From the NCBI GenBank assembly GCA_023440975.1, contig JAEZRD010000011.1, forward strand, positions 1 to 29,707: a stretch of DNA of 29,707 nucleotides. The letters run 5' to 3'. The translations under genes and the position numbers were made by a program. Positions 1-8,232 of the stretch are shown piece by piece. This stretch comes from Methanobacteriota archaeon (GTDB lineage Archaea; Methanobacteriota; Methanobacteria; Methanobacteriales; Methanobacteriaceae). The number at the start of each line of letters is the position of its first letter. Positions within the stretch are counted from its first letter, which is position 1. The notes beneath the pieces were generated by a model. The model saw only the letters and a program-made list of their open reading frames with translations. It ran no database searches and was not told the DNA's origin.

Positions 1-1610
1 TAGAGTACATAATTACTAATAGTGAAAAAGAAGCTTTAATCCTTGAAGCTAACTTAATAAAAAAACACCGCCCTAGATATAATATTCGATTAAAAGATGA
101 TAAAAGATATCCTTATGTAAAATTAACTAATGAAGAGTTCCCTAAATTAATATTAACCCGGAATATTGGTAAAACAGGAACATATTACGGACCATTCACA
201 GATGTAGGAAGTGTGAATGAAACTGTGAAACTATTAAAATCTTTATTTAAAATAAGAACATGTAAAAGAATGGATGGACCATGTTTAAACTATCAAATAG
301 ACTTATGCGATGCTCCATGTGCAGGGAAAATAAGTAAAGAAGAATATAATGAACATATAAAGAAGATAGATTTATTTTTCCAAGGAAAATATACAAAAAT
401 CATTAAAGATTTAGAAGCTGAAATGAAAGAAGCAAGCCAAAACCAGGAATTTGAAAAAGCAGCAGTCTTAAGAGACCAAATTAACAGCATACATGAAGTA
501 ATGGAAAAACAATTTGTAGAATTCTTAGAAGAAACAGATCAAGACATAATAGCCACTAGCTTCAAAGACAATGTAGCAATCGTAGTAGTAATGAGCATTA
601 GAAACGGTAACATCATTGGAAGAGACGATTTCATGATGAGCACCACAAAAGAGGATAAATCAGATGAAGTAATAAGTGCATTCATAAAACAATACTACGG
701 AATAAACAGACACGTCCCTAAAGAAATATTAATTGAAGAAGACATACCAGATAAAACATTAATAGAAGATTGGTTAACAGACATAAGAGGAAACAAAGTT
801 CATATTCACATACCTCAAAAAGGAACTAAATTACGCTTAGTAAGAATGGCAACCAAAAATGCAGACATCATCAAAAACCAAAAAGAAAAAATGGACAACA
901 GTATGATAGAAGTTAAAAAATACTTAAAACTTCCACACTTACCAAGAGTTATAGAAGGATATGATATAAGTAACATATCTGGAAAACTAGCAGTAGGAAG
1001 TAAAGTAAGCTTCCTTGATGGTAAACCAAACAAAAGACAATACAAACACTTCCGAATGCAAACACCTGGACCTGATGATTATGCAATGATGAAAGAACTC
1101 CTAACAAGAAGACTTAAAAATGTTGCTGAATACTACAAGATAGAAGAAAAAGAAAGAACCCCCCTCGAACATGGAACAATACCTGATTTAATATTAATCG
1201 ATGGAGGAAAAGGTCAATTAGGTGTTGCATATGAAGTTCTAAAAGAATATAATCTTACATTCATACCAATAATAGGACTAGCCAAAGAATTTGAAGAAAT
1301 ATTCATACCAAAATCAAATATACCCATAAGAATTCCAGATAATAATGAAGGATTACATCTTCTCCAAAGAGTACGAGATGAAGCACATAGATTTGGAGTA
1401 ACTTACCATAGAAAATTAAGAAGTAAAAAAATAACAGAATCCTCATTAGATAATATTCCAGGAATCGGAGAAAAACGAAAAATAAGTTTACTGAAAACAT
1501 TAAAAAGTATTGATGGAGTTAAAAATGCTAGTGTTGATGAATTAGCCGAAGTAAACTTAATAAATAGAAGTTTAGCTGAAACAATTTATGAATATTTCCA
1601 TAAAACTTAA
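1..1610 (+). CDS. uvrC: UvrABC excinuclease subunit C (5' end outside window)
   Basis: UvrC makes both incisions of nucleotide excision repair, working with UvrB on UvrA-marked lesions. The frame is open from the first bases and the start lies upstream; the internal ATG near 213 is not the real start. The first visible codons already give the second half of the GIY-YIG nuclease domain, including LILEANLIKKHRPRYN, which holds the catalytic glutamate. A UVR helix pair that binds UvrB follows (FEKAAVLRDQI). Next is the RNase H-like 5' nuclease domain (EGYDISNISG, LILIDGGKGQLG). A C-terminal helix-hairpin-helix region (IPGIGEKRKISLL) ends the protein. UvrABC is bacterial in origin, and its presence in mesophilic methanogens is attributed to transfer. 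The stop codon lies 3 nt from the stop of the convergent kinase gene. The family assignment is firm. Confidence 0.96.
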   Translation, partial: EYIITNSEKEALILEANLIKKHRPRYNIRLKDDKRYPYVKLTNEEFPKLILTRNIGKTGTYYGPFTDVGSVNETVKLLKSLFKIRTCKRMDGPCLNYQIDLCDAPCAGKISKEEYNEHIKKIDLFFQGKYTKIIKDLEAEMKEASQNQEFEKAAVLRDQINSIHEVMEKQFVEFLEETDQDIIATSFKDNVAIVVVMSIRNGNIIGRDDFMMSTTKEDKSDEVISAFIKQYYGINRHVPKEILIEEDIPDKTLIEDWLTDIRGNKVHIHIPQKGTKLRLVRMATKNADIIKNQKEKMDNSMIEVKKYLKLPHLPRVIEGYDISNISGKLAVGSKVSFLDGKPNKRQYKHFRMQTPGPDDYAMMKELLTRRLKNVAEYYKIEEKERTPLEHGTIPDLILIDGGKGQLGVAYEVLKEYNLTFIPIIGLAKEFEEIFIPKSNIPIRIPDNNEGLHLLQRVRDEAHRFGVTYHRKLRSKKITESSLDNIPGIGEKRKISLLKTLKSIDGVKNASVDELAEVNLINRSLAETIYEYFHKT

Positions 1611-1613
1611 TTT

Positions 1614-3554
1614 TTAACCTTTTTTAAATGAAATCATATAAGCAGTTCCAGGTTGATCAATTTTAGAAAAAACACCCTCAAGTTGATTAACAAGGCTATT
1701 AATAACAGTTAAACCTAAACTAGGACTATTATAAATATCCAAATTATCTGGAAGACCAACACCATCATCAGCAAAACTAAATATGACATTATCATTTATA
1801 GAATGAATATTCATTTCAACATTACCACCATTACCATCAGGGAAAGCATACTTAATAACATTATGCATCATTTCATTCACAATCAAACCTAAAGGAATAC
1901 TAGTATCCATACTCAACTCAATATCCTCTAAATTATAATTAACATCAATATTACCAATAGAATAAAGATTTAAAAGATAATTAACAATATCTTCAAGATA
2001 CTCTTTAATATTAATATTAGCTAAATCAGAAGATTTATAAATTTTTTCATGAATAAGAGCCATAGAATAAATACGATCTTGAGTAGACTTAAGAATAGCC
2101 TCTGGATCATCAGGTTGGAAACGCACATCTAGTTTTAATAAACTAAGAATAACTTGAAGATTATTCTTAACACGATGATGAACCTCTTTAAGAAGAACCT
2201 CCTTCTCATCTAATAACTTTGATAACTGTTCATTAGTGTTTTTAAGCTCTTTTTCATATAAAACACTACTTGTAATATCTTGAACATAACCTAAAACATA
2301 ATCATAATCTTCATCCTTGGAAACTTCACCATAAATAACAATATACTTAATATTTCCTTCAGGAGTTGTAACATGAGTAGATAAATCAAAAGGAACCCCT
2401 TTAAAGAAAGCCCATGCTATCTTATCATAAAGAGCATCTTGATCTTCTAAGGATAAATCATCAATAAGTTCATACATATCATTACCCATGGTTTCCATAT
2501 CACTTCCAATAATATCACAAATTTGCTCAGACCATAATACACCAGTAGGTCGTTTATAATTAAAATAAGCAATTTTAGAAACATTTTGAACAGTAGTTAA
2601 AGCTTCCTGAAGAAGTAAAGCTTCCTGATTTGACTTTTTAGCATCAGTAATATCCACTAAAGATATTTGAGCAGCATTACGACCATTATATGAAACTGGG
2701 AAAATAATACTATTAACATAAACTCGTTCATTATTTACATTTAAAAAAGTACGTTCATCTTCATGATAAAATAATTCACGATTCAAAATTTTACGCATAA
2801 TCTCTTTTCGCTCATCAACATCCAGATCAAATGAATCTTTACTTGAATAATCATAAACTGCACCAACTTCAGCCTCATTTTCATGGCCAAAAATATTATA
2901 ATAAGCTTTATTCACACGGACAATAATATCATCTTGAATAATAATCATAGGAATTATAGATTCATCAAAAAGTTCATTTTCCTGTCTATTTGTATAATCA
3001 TAATCAGTCATATCATTACCAATAAGTAATAAATAGTCATGATATCTTCTAAGACTATATTGAATACTGCAAACTAAATTTTTATAAGAGAATAACATTA
3101 ATCTTAAGGATATGGGTTCATAATTTTTATATCCTCTTTGGAAATAATCCACCACACCTATTTTTTTAAATACTGGGAAAATTTCACCATATCGTTTATT
3201 AAAAATTACACTTAAATCATTTAAGCCTAAAATAGAAAATAACATTTTAAGCATTCTAGTTTCATCAATAAAATAAAAATCTTCACCATCATTATATGGA
3301 ACAAGAATATCCACCCCATATTCTAGTGAACTTATAAGAGAAGTTAAATCTTTTAAAGGAACATCTTTAGTGTTAGCAATAGGTTCAGTATCCTTAAAAA
3401 ATTCTTCTTTTTTAAAAACAGCATAATTAAGAATATTATCCCCATCAACTACAGCAAATATGTATGAATTTTCATCAAAATCTTTAAAATCTTCAGGATA
3501 TTTACTAAAGAAAGATTCATTATAAATTTCATTAATATTTCCTAAATAATCCAT
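1614..3554 (-). CDS. PAS-PAS sensor histidine kinase, HisKA_2 type
   Basis: Soluble sensor kinase of about 646 residues with no membrane segment, so it should sense a cytoplasmic signal. An unrecognised N-terminal region (about 1-190) is followed by two PAS folds (about 196-306 and 318-430; the second ends VLGYVQDITS). The HisKA_2 phospho-acceptor helix (EVHHRVKNNLQVILSLL, His about 459) and a HATPase domain follow. The HATPase shows an N box (NEMMHN), a G1 box (DDGVGLP) and a second glycine box (SLGLTVI). This architecture is common in Methanobacteriales and often has no adjacent receiver protein; none is seen here. Start choice: an upstream in-frame GTG at 3566 sits inside GGAAGTG, which resembles a ribosome-binding site nine bases before the ATG at 3554, so ATG is preferred. 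The input signal is unknown. Confidence 0.9.
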   Translation of the reverse strand: MDYLGNINEIYNESFFSKYPEDFKDFDENSYIFAVVDGDNILNYAVFKKEEFFKDTEPIANTKDVPLKDLTSLISSLEYGVDILVPYNDGEDFYFIDETRMLKMLFSILGLNDLSVIFNKRYGEIFPVFKKIGVVDYFQRGYKNYEPISLRLMLFSYKNLVCSIQYSLRRYHDYLLLIGNDMTDYDYTNRQENELFDESIIPMIIIQDDIIVRVNKAYYNIFGHENEAEVGAVYDYSSKDSFDLDVDERKEIMRKILNRELFYHEDERTFLNVNNERVYVNSIIFPVSYNGRNAAQISLVDITDAKKSNQEALLLQEALTTVQNVSKIAYFNYKRPTGVLWSEQICDIIGSDMETMGNDMYELIDDLSLEDQDALYDKIAWAFFKGVPFDLSTHVTTPEGNIKYIVIYGEVSKDEDYDYVLGYVQDITSSVLYEKELKNTNEQLSKLLDEKEVLLKEVHHRVKNNLQVILSLLKLDVRFQPDDPEAILKSTQDRIYSMALIHEKIYKSSDLANINIKEYLEDIVNYLLNLYSIGNIDVNYNLEDIELSMDTSIPLGLIVNEMMHNVIKYAFPDGNGGNVEMNIHSINDNVIFSFADDGVGLPDNLDIYNSPSLGLTVINSLVNQLEGVFSKIDQPGTAYMISFKKG

Positions 3555-3605
3555 TTCCCAATACACTTCCCTTTTTTAAATTAAATGGTTACAAAAAAAT
3601 AATAA

Positions 3606-3620
3606 TTAATATATATTATA
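3606..3620 (-). promoter_or_regulatory. Candidate TATA box for the histidine kinase
   Basis: A TATA-like stretch of alternating T and A lies about 55 bases before the kinase start in the divergent intergenic region. The DNA is so AT-rich that this is only a plausible assignment. Confidence 0.3.
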
Positions 3621-3687
3621 ATAACATTTATTATAAATATTTTTACAAAACCTAACAAAATACTATTTTCCCAATTTAGAGTAATAA

Positions 3688-3699
3688 TTTTTATAAATT
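3688..3699 (+). promoter_or_regulatory. TATA box of the phosphopantothenate synthetase gene
   Basis: TTTTATAAATT is centred about 30 bases before the ATG at 3724. In archaea transcription starts about 25 bases after the TATA centre, which would leave a leader of only a few bases. No Shine-Dalgarno-like sequence lies between the box and the ATG, consistent with a leaderless message. Confidence 0.5.
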
Positions 3700-3723
3700 A
3701 AAAGAATAAAAAATAATAAATAT

Positions 3724-4467
3724 ATGATACCAAAAAATCATCCAAGATACCAATCATTATTATTAAGAGATAAAGTTAAAAACGCATTTAAAGAAGGATA
3801 CTTAGCTGATTCTGGAATGATAGCTCATGGAAGAGGAGAAACATTCGATTATCTTTTAGGTGAACAAACTACAACACCTGCAAAAGAAGCAATGAAAGCA
3901 AGTGTATGTAAACTTTTACTAGCAAAAAACCCTGTACTGAGCGTAAATGGGAACACAACAGCATTAGTAATCGATGAAATAATAGACCTCGCAAAAGAGT
4001 TAAATGCTAAAATAGAAATTAACCTTTTCTATCGTACAGAAGAAAGAGTGAATATAATTACTAAAATGTTTAAAGACAGAGGATATGAAGATATTCTTGG
4101 AGGAAATACTGAAGAGTTATTAAATATTGATGGCATCAAAAACCCTCGCTCAACAGCATCCCCTGAAGGAATATATAAATCCGATGTAGTGTTAGTACCA
4201 TTAGAAGATGGGGATCGTGCAGAAATATTAGTTGAACATGGAAAAGAAATCATAACAATAGATTTAAACCCATTATCACGTACAGCACAAATGAGTACAA
4301 TAACAATCGTAGACAATATTGTGCGAGCAATACCATTCATGATACAAACCACTAAAGAATATAAAAATAAGGACAAAAAAGAATTAAAATTAATTGTGGA
4401 TAATTTTAATAATAAAGAAAACTTAAAAAAATCATTAAACGAATTTAAAATAAAAGAAATAAAATAA
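3724..4467 (+). CDS. 4-phosphopantoate--beta-alanine ligase (archaeal phosphopantothenate synthetase)
   Basis: Joins 4-phosphopantoate and beta-alanine with ATP to make 4-phosphopantothenate, the archaeal route to coenzyme A that replaces bacterial PanC and CoaA. The 247-residue length fits the family (formerly DUF137, COG1701). Family motifs are clear: IPKNHPRYQSLLLRDK at the N-terminus, AHGRGETFDYLLGE, VLSVNGNTTALV, NLFYRTEERV, VLVPLEDGDRAEILVEHGK and IDLNPLSRTAQMSTITIVDN. The C-terminal 40 residues are lysine-rich and less conserved-looking. The ATG has no visible ribosome-binding site and lies just after a TATA box, so the message may be leaderless. The UPF0200 kinase gene begins about 22 bases downstream and is probably cotranscribed. 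Confidence 0.93.
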   Translation: MIPKNHPRYQSLLLRDKVKNAFKEGYLADSGMIAHGRGETFDYLLGEQTTTPAKEAMKASVCKLLLAKNPVLSVNGNTTALVIDEIIDLAKELNAKIEINLFYRTEERVNIITKMFKDRGYEDILGGNTEELLNIDGIKNPRSTASPEGIYKSDVVLVPLEDGDRAEILVEHGKEIITIDLNPLSRTAQMSTITIVDNIVRAIPFMIQTTKEYKNKDKKELKLIVDNFNNKENLKKSLNEFKIKEIK

Positions 4468-4489
4468 TAAAAAAAAATTTGTGATATAT

Positions 4490-5056
4490 ATGAAGGTTAT
4501 AGGAATATCAGGATTACCAGGTTCAGGAAAAAGTTTCATCTCAAAATATTCAGAAGAAAAAGGATACCTCGTAACAAACATGGGAGATGTAATACGAGAA
4601 GAAGCTAAAAAACGAGGTGAAGACACAGGAACAACCGCAACAAACCTTCGATTAGAACACGGCCAATATGTAGTAGCTAAATTCACAATTGAAAAAGTTA
4701 AAAACTTAATAGAAACAGCAGAAGACAAAGAGAACCTAATAATAGTAGAAGGAATTAGAAGCCCATTTGAAGTAGAACTCTTCAAAGAAGACTTCCCAGA
4801 CTTCACATTACTATCAGTCTTTGCAAGCCCAGAAACAAGATTTCAAAGAATAACAAGCAGAGGAAGAGGGGATGACACACAAGACATAAACGCGTTCAGA
4901 CTCCGAGATAAAAGAGAACTAGATTTCGGAATAGGGAATGTAATTGCAACAAGTGATTACATAATCGTGAACGAAACAACCTTCGACGAATATAACAAAA
5001 AAATAGATGAATTCTTCGATAAAATATTAAACCACGAAACAATCTATTTACAATAA
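4490..5056 (+). CDS. UPF0200 family P-loop nucleotide kinase
   Basis: A 188-residue P-loop kinase of the archaeal UPF0200 family, related to adenylate and dephospho-CoA kinases. The Walker A motif is GLPGSGKS near the N-terminus. NMGDVIREEAKKRG resembles the nucleotide-monophosphate-binding region, and SRGRGDD plus FRLRDKRE form an arginine-rich lid-like region. The substrate is not established here; older databases call such proteins dephospho-CoA kinase-related. Its position right after phosphopantothenate synthetase makes a CoA role tempting but unproven. Start choice: the frame opens at GTG 4481, but GTGAT at 4481-4485 is a typical methanogen ribosome-binding site four bases before the ATG at 4490, so ATG is chosen. 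Confidence 0.85.
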   Translation: MKVIGISGLPGSGKSFISKYSEEKGYLVTNMGDVIREEAKKRGEDTGTTATNLRLEHGQYVVAKFTIEKVKNLIETAEDKENLIIVEGIRSPFEVELFKEDFPDFTLLSVFASPETRFQRITSRGRGDDTQDINAFRLRDKRELDFGIGNVIATSDYIIVNETTFDEYNKKIDEFFDKILNHETIYLQ

Positions 5057-5066
5057 AAAAAAAGAC

Positions 5067-5642
5067 TTATTTTAATAATTTATTATCTACAGATGAGATA
5101 GTATAATTTATCTCATTAAAAACATTATCTACACTTTCATCTGCAGGTATAACATTCCAATTATAAATTACACGATTTAACTTTTCACGTGTTTCACATA
5201 AACTATCATAATTTTCAAACATTTCAGTCTCTTCACCACGACTATCCATACGCTTAAGAGACTCATTAGGAGAAACATCCAAAAAGAACATATACTCACT
5301 AGTTGGTAAAATAATACAAACAATCTTATAAATTACAAGACCTACAACACCTGGAAGATAACTAACAGCTAATGTATAACGAGTAAATATAACAGTATCA
5401 GCTTCACCATAATATTTACGAAGAGAATGAACCACATCCATACCATAAAATACAGTAGCCTTAATCTTATTAAACTCTCCACGTTTTAAAAGAGCTTCTT
5501 TACTTTTTCTACCATAAACAGTATCCATTGATGGATGAGAACGTAAAATACATGAGCCTTTTTTACTGAACTCTTCATAAAGCAATTTAGATTGTGTGTC
5601 TTTCCCTGACCCATCTAATCCATCAACTACTATAAATCTCAT
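5067..5642 (-). CDS. Thymidylate kinase-like P-loop protein
   Basis: A 191-residue protein of the thymidylate kinase (dTMP to dTDP) superfamily. It has the P-loop GLDGSGKDTQ at residues 8-17 and the late-strand and lid pattern FLDVSPNESLKRMDSRG, then EEMFE-like TEMFENY, all as in Tmk. The usual Asp-Arg-Tyr substrate motif reads TRY at residues 87-89, so the aspartate is replaced by threonine. This may mark a changed substrate or only divergence. The gene starts 15 bases after the stop of the polyprenol-kinase-type gene and is probably cotranscribed with it, which is an odd partner for a thymidylate kinase. Whether the genome has another, canonical Tmk cannot be seen here. Family is clear; substrate is uncertain. 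Confidence 0.8.
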   Translation of the reverse strand: MRFIVVDGLDGSGKDTQSKLLYEEFSKKGSCILRSHPSMDTVYGRKSKEALLKRGEFNKIKATVFYGMDVVHSLRKYYGEADTVIFTRYTLAVSYLPGVVGLVIYKIVCIILPTSEYMFFLDVSPNESLKRMDSRGEETEMFENYDSLCETREKLNRVIYNWNVIPADESVDNVFNEINYTISSVDNKLLK

Positions 5643-5657
5643 AAATTATCAACTATT

Positions 5658-6332
5658 TTAAATTAATATTATAAATAAACTATAAAGAATTGCTGTAGAT
5701 AAAGGCACAGCAATATTATCTAAACCTTTAGGAGTTACAGCTTCAACTATAGTTGCAACAGCTGCAACAATTATTAAATTTAATATACTGAATCCTTGAA
5801 CATTACAACCTATTAAGGTATAAAATCCTACTATAATAAAACTAAAAATAAAAATAGCAACGAACATGGAAACAGAACCTTCCACAGTCTTATTATCTCC
5901 TGTAATATTATAATTATGACTTCCATACATTCCTCCAATCACACTAGCAAATCCATCACCAAAACTCATAGATGCAATTGCTAAACCAACAATAACAAGA
6001 TTATTATCTGGTATTATGAATAAAAGTATGGTCCAAATAAGAGCATAATAAAACAATCCAAGATTATGGCCTGAATGAGTTGTTCCACTATCCATTATTT
6101 TAATTGGAGAATAATCAGTCATGAAAAATAGAACAATAGCTATTGGTAATGTTACAAAAACAGCCATGACCAGATTGCTACTATAAAATGGCATTATAAA
6201 TATTAGAAATCCCATCATGATATGTAAGAATTTACGTGAAAAAATAGATTCACTGTCAAATACTTTCTCGGATATGAAAAAGATAATTCCAACATATGCA
6301 AAAGTGATTATCCAACAAATTATATCCAACAT
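5658..6332 (-). CDS. Dolichol/phytol kinase-type membrane protein (SEC59/COG0170 family)
   Basis: Integral membrane protein of 224 residues with about six or seven hydrophobic segments. It carries the hallmark motifs of CTP-dependent polyprenol kinases and CDP-diglyceride-synthase-like enzymes: RKFLHI at 33-38, GDGFASVIGG around 125-134, NKTVEGS at 147-153, and GLDNIAVPL near the C-terminus. Characterised relatives phosphorylate dolichol, phytol or diacylglycerol at the membrane. In an archaeon a polyprenol or geranylgeraniol-type alcohol is a reasonable substrate, by inference. The message continues into the thymidylate-kinase-like gene. dph6 lies 60 bases upstream and may share the transcript. 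No strong ribosome-binding site is seen before the ATG. Confidence 0.85.
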   Translation of the reverse strand: MLDIICWIITFAYVGIIFFISEKVFDSESIFSRKFLHIMMGFLIFIMPFYSSNLVMAVFVTLPIAIVLFFMTDYSPIKIMDSGTTHSGHNLGLFYYALIWTILLFIIPDNNLVIVGLAIASMSFGDGFASVIGGMYGSHNYNITGDNKTVEGSVSMFVAIFIFSFIIVGFYTLIGCNVQGFSILNLIIVAAVATIVEAVTPKGLDNIAVPLSTAILYSLFIILI

Positions 6333-6392
6333 ATTAAAATCTTCTATTTAAAGTAGTATTTAATTTTTTATAAAAAAAAGTTGAGAGAATAA

Positions 6393-7076
6393 TTAAACTT
6401 TATCCTCTAAAGTAGCATTAATAATATTATAAGTACCATTATCAATGTGCCAATCATTTTCTGCTTCTAAAATCTTAATTCTTTTATTAAAAATAGGACC
6501 ATCAAGGACAAAAGTTTCAGCTTCCCCCCCTTCAAAAGCAATATTAATTTGACACTTCTTGTTAATCTTTTTAAGCTCTTCCAATGATTCAATTGTAATA
6601 TGCTTACCTAACCATGATTCATCTAAACCATAAGCAAATACTCCACAAATAATAACATCAAAACCAGAACTAATAACTAAATTCATATACTCCTCAGGAT
6701 CCATATGCCAAAAAGGACTAACACAATCTAAACCAACTTCTTTAGTTAACTTATCAATTCTACTTCTTTGATATTCACTAAATAAAGCCCCAGTATAAAC
6801 TACTTCAACACCTAAATCTTTTAAATTAACAAGTTCCCGTTTTAAATCATCTAACTCTTTTTCTTTAATACCTGAACTTTTTCCTTTAATTAATGGAATT
6901 CCTACAGCTTCACTAATTAAATCGGTTAAATCAATGTTCGGTACATGAAACATATAAGATTCTGGATTTTCACTTTTCATACTAAGCAAGTATAAAACTT
7001 CATCACCATGACTAATTGAATAATTCAAAGCCATTGTACTGTCTTTCCCACCACTAAATAATACTGCAGATTTCAT
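6393..7076 (-). CDS. dph6: Diphthine--ammonia ligase
   Basis: Catalyses the last step of diphthamide synthesis, amidation of diphthine on elongation factor 2, using ATP and ammonium. The 227-residue length fits the archaeal family. The N-type ATP pyrophosphatase signature SGGKDS is at residues 8-13, with STMALNYS behind it. VVYTGALFSEYQRSRID and the C-terminal EGGEAETFVLDGPIF are characteristic of Dph6. The diphthamide pathway is universal in archaea. The start ATG at 7076 matches the usual N-terminus (MKSAVLFSGGKDS), although the ribosome-binding site is weak. Function is confident by family. Confidence 0.92.
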   Translation of the reverse strand: MKSAVLFSGGKDSTMALNYSISHGDEVLYLLSMKSENPESYMFHVPNIDLTDLISEAVGIPLIKGKSSGIKEKELDDLKRELVNLKDLGVEVVYTGALFSEYQRSRIDKLTKEVGLDCVSPFWHMDPEEYMNLVISSGFDVIICGVFAYGLDESWLGKHITIESLEELKKINKKCQINIAFEGGEAETFVLDGPIFNKRIKILEAENDWHIDNGTYNIINATLEDKV

Positions 7077-7182
7077 AAGAATTAACTCTAAAAAAAAAAT
7101 TTTAATAAAAAATAATAATAATGTTAAATTAAAAAAAATATAAAAAATTTTAAATAATTAATAAAAAGTGGCATTGAATTAT

Positions 7183-7968
7183 TTAACGCCACTTAATCCT
7201 ACCTAATACCCTTCTTATTTGATCAATAAAGACACCTAATGTTGCAACTATACCTCCAATAATAGCACATACTAATACAACGAAAGGTGTTGAAGGAGTG
7301 TGTAGTTTAGCATCAGCAATAGTATCATGAACCGGTCCAGTTACATTAGAAACAACATAACCTTCATCATTTAAATTTTGTGTTATTTGATCTACACTAC
7401 CTGCCTTTGCATCTACTTTTAACTCAATAATACTGTAACTGTAGTTAATCTCATAATCAGAATATAATCTTTCTCTTAGAATTTTCACTGCTCCTGTAAC
7501 ATTATCATTACTTAAATTCATGTTAATGGTTCCAGCTTTATTATCAATATCCCAACTTGAGAAGTTACCATCCATATACTGAATATTCTTCTCTAAGCTA
7601 CTTGACGTATTATCCGAGAAAGGCTGAACATGCACTAATAATCCCCTATTATCAACACTATTAACTCCATCCATATTCTTTAAATCATTTATAACTTTAT
7701 TTACATTAGAATCAGCAGCTATTTCAACTGTCATTGTTTCATGATCCCCATTATACAATTGAGTAACTGCCCCACAAAATTGTGGATAACCTTGAATTGT
7801 TGGACTGATGAAAAATACTCCACCGACTGCACCTAAAATTAAACCTATAACAATTACTAACCCCACTTCTTTTTTCCCAATTAATGGAGTTAACATACCC
7901 ATTGAAAAGCTAAAAATCATTATAACAATAAAAAGAATGATTAAAATAGCCGAAATAATAAAATCCAT
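7183..7968 (-). CDS. Membrane protein with a large, probably external, two-module domain
   Basis: I do not recognise a named family. The 261-residue protein has two N-terminal membrane helices (roughly residues 1-27 and 33-52) joined by a GKKE loop. A soluble region of about 170 residues follows, then one C-terminal helix ending in a basic tail (DQIRRVLGRIKWR). Positive charges in the short loop and tail place the soluble part outside the cell. That part contains two stretches that read like beta-alpha-beta units of ferredoxin/ACT-like folds (TMTVEIAADSNVNKVIND and IIELKVDAKAGSVDQITQ). Start choice: the frame opens at TTG 7983, but GAGGAT just after it is a ribosome-binding site seven bases before ATG 7968. 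Probably a Methanobacteriales-specific protein; function unknown. Confidence 0.75.
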   Translation of the reverse strand: MDFIISAILIILFIVIMIFSFSMGMLTPLIGKKEVGLVIVIGLILGAVGGVFFISPTIQGYPQFCGAVTQLYNGDHETMTVEIAADSNVNKVINDLKNMDGVNSVDNRGLLVHVQPFSDNTSSSLEKNIQYMDGNFSSWDIDNKAGTINMNLSNDNVTGAVKILRERLYSDYEINYSYSIIELKVDAKAGSVDQITQNLNDEGYVVSNVTGPVHDTIADAKLHTPSTPFVVLVCAIIGGIVATLGVFIDQIRRVLGRIKWR

Positions 7969-8184
7969 ACTATATATCCTCAATAAACCCTTTTATCAAT
8001 AATTAAAATAATGATTAAAAATTTAAATAATATAAAATCATAAAAAGTCATTTAAAACAATTTAATAAGATTACATTACCAAACCGAACTATCATAATAT
8101 TAACTAATAAAGTATTATAATTTTATTAGTTTATAAAGTTTATTAAAAGGTTCAAACAATTAAAAAAAGACCATATCAGATAAT

Positions 8185-8232
8185 AAAAAAAGTAAAAAGA
8201 GTTTAAGAAAAAATTTAAAAAATGAAAAAAAA
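8185..8232 (-). terminator. U-rich terminator region after pyrG
   Basis: Just past the pyrG stop, the minus strand has several runs of six to eight T residues in under 50 bases. Archaeal polymerase terminates on such U-tracts without needing a hairpin. AT-rich background lowers certainty. Confidence 0.4.

Noticed and set aside
5067..5642. Naming the P-loop gene tmk outright
   Set aside because: The DRY motif aspartate is missing and the operon context is unusual, so only a family-level call is given.
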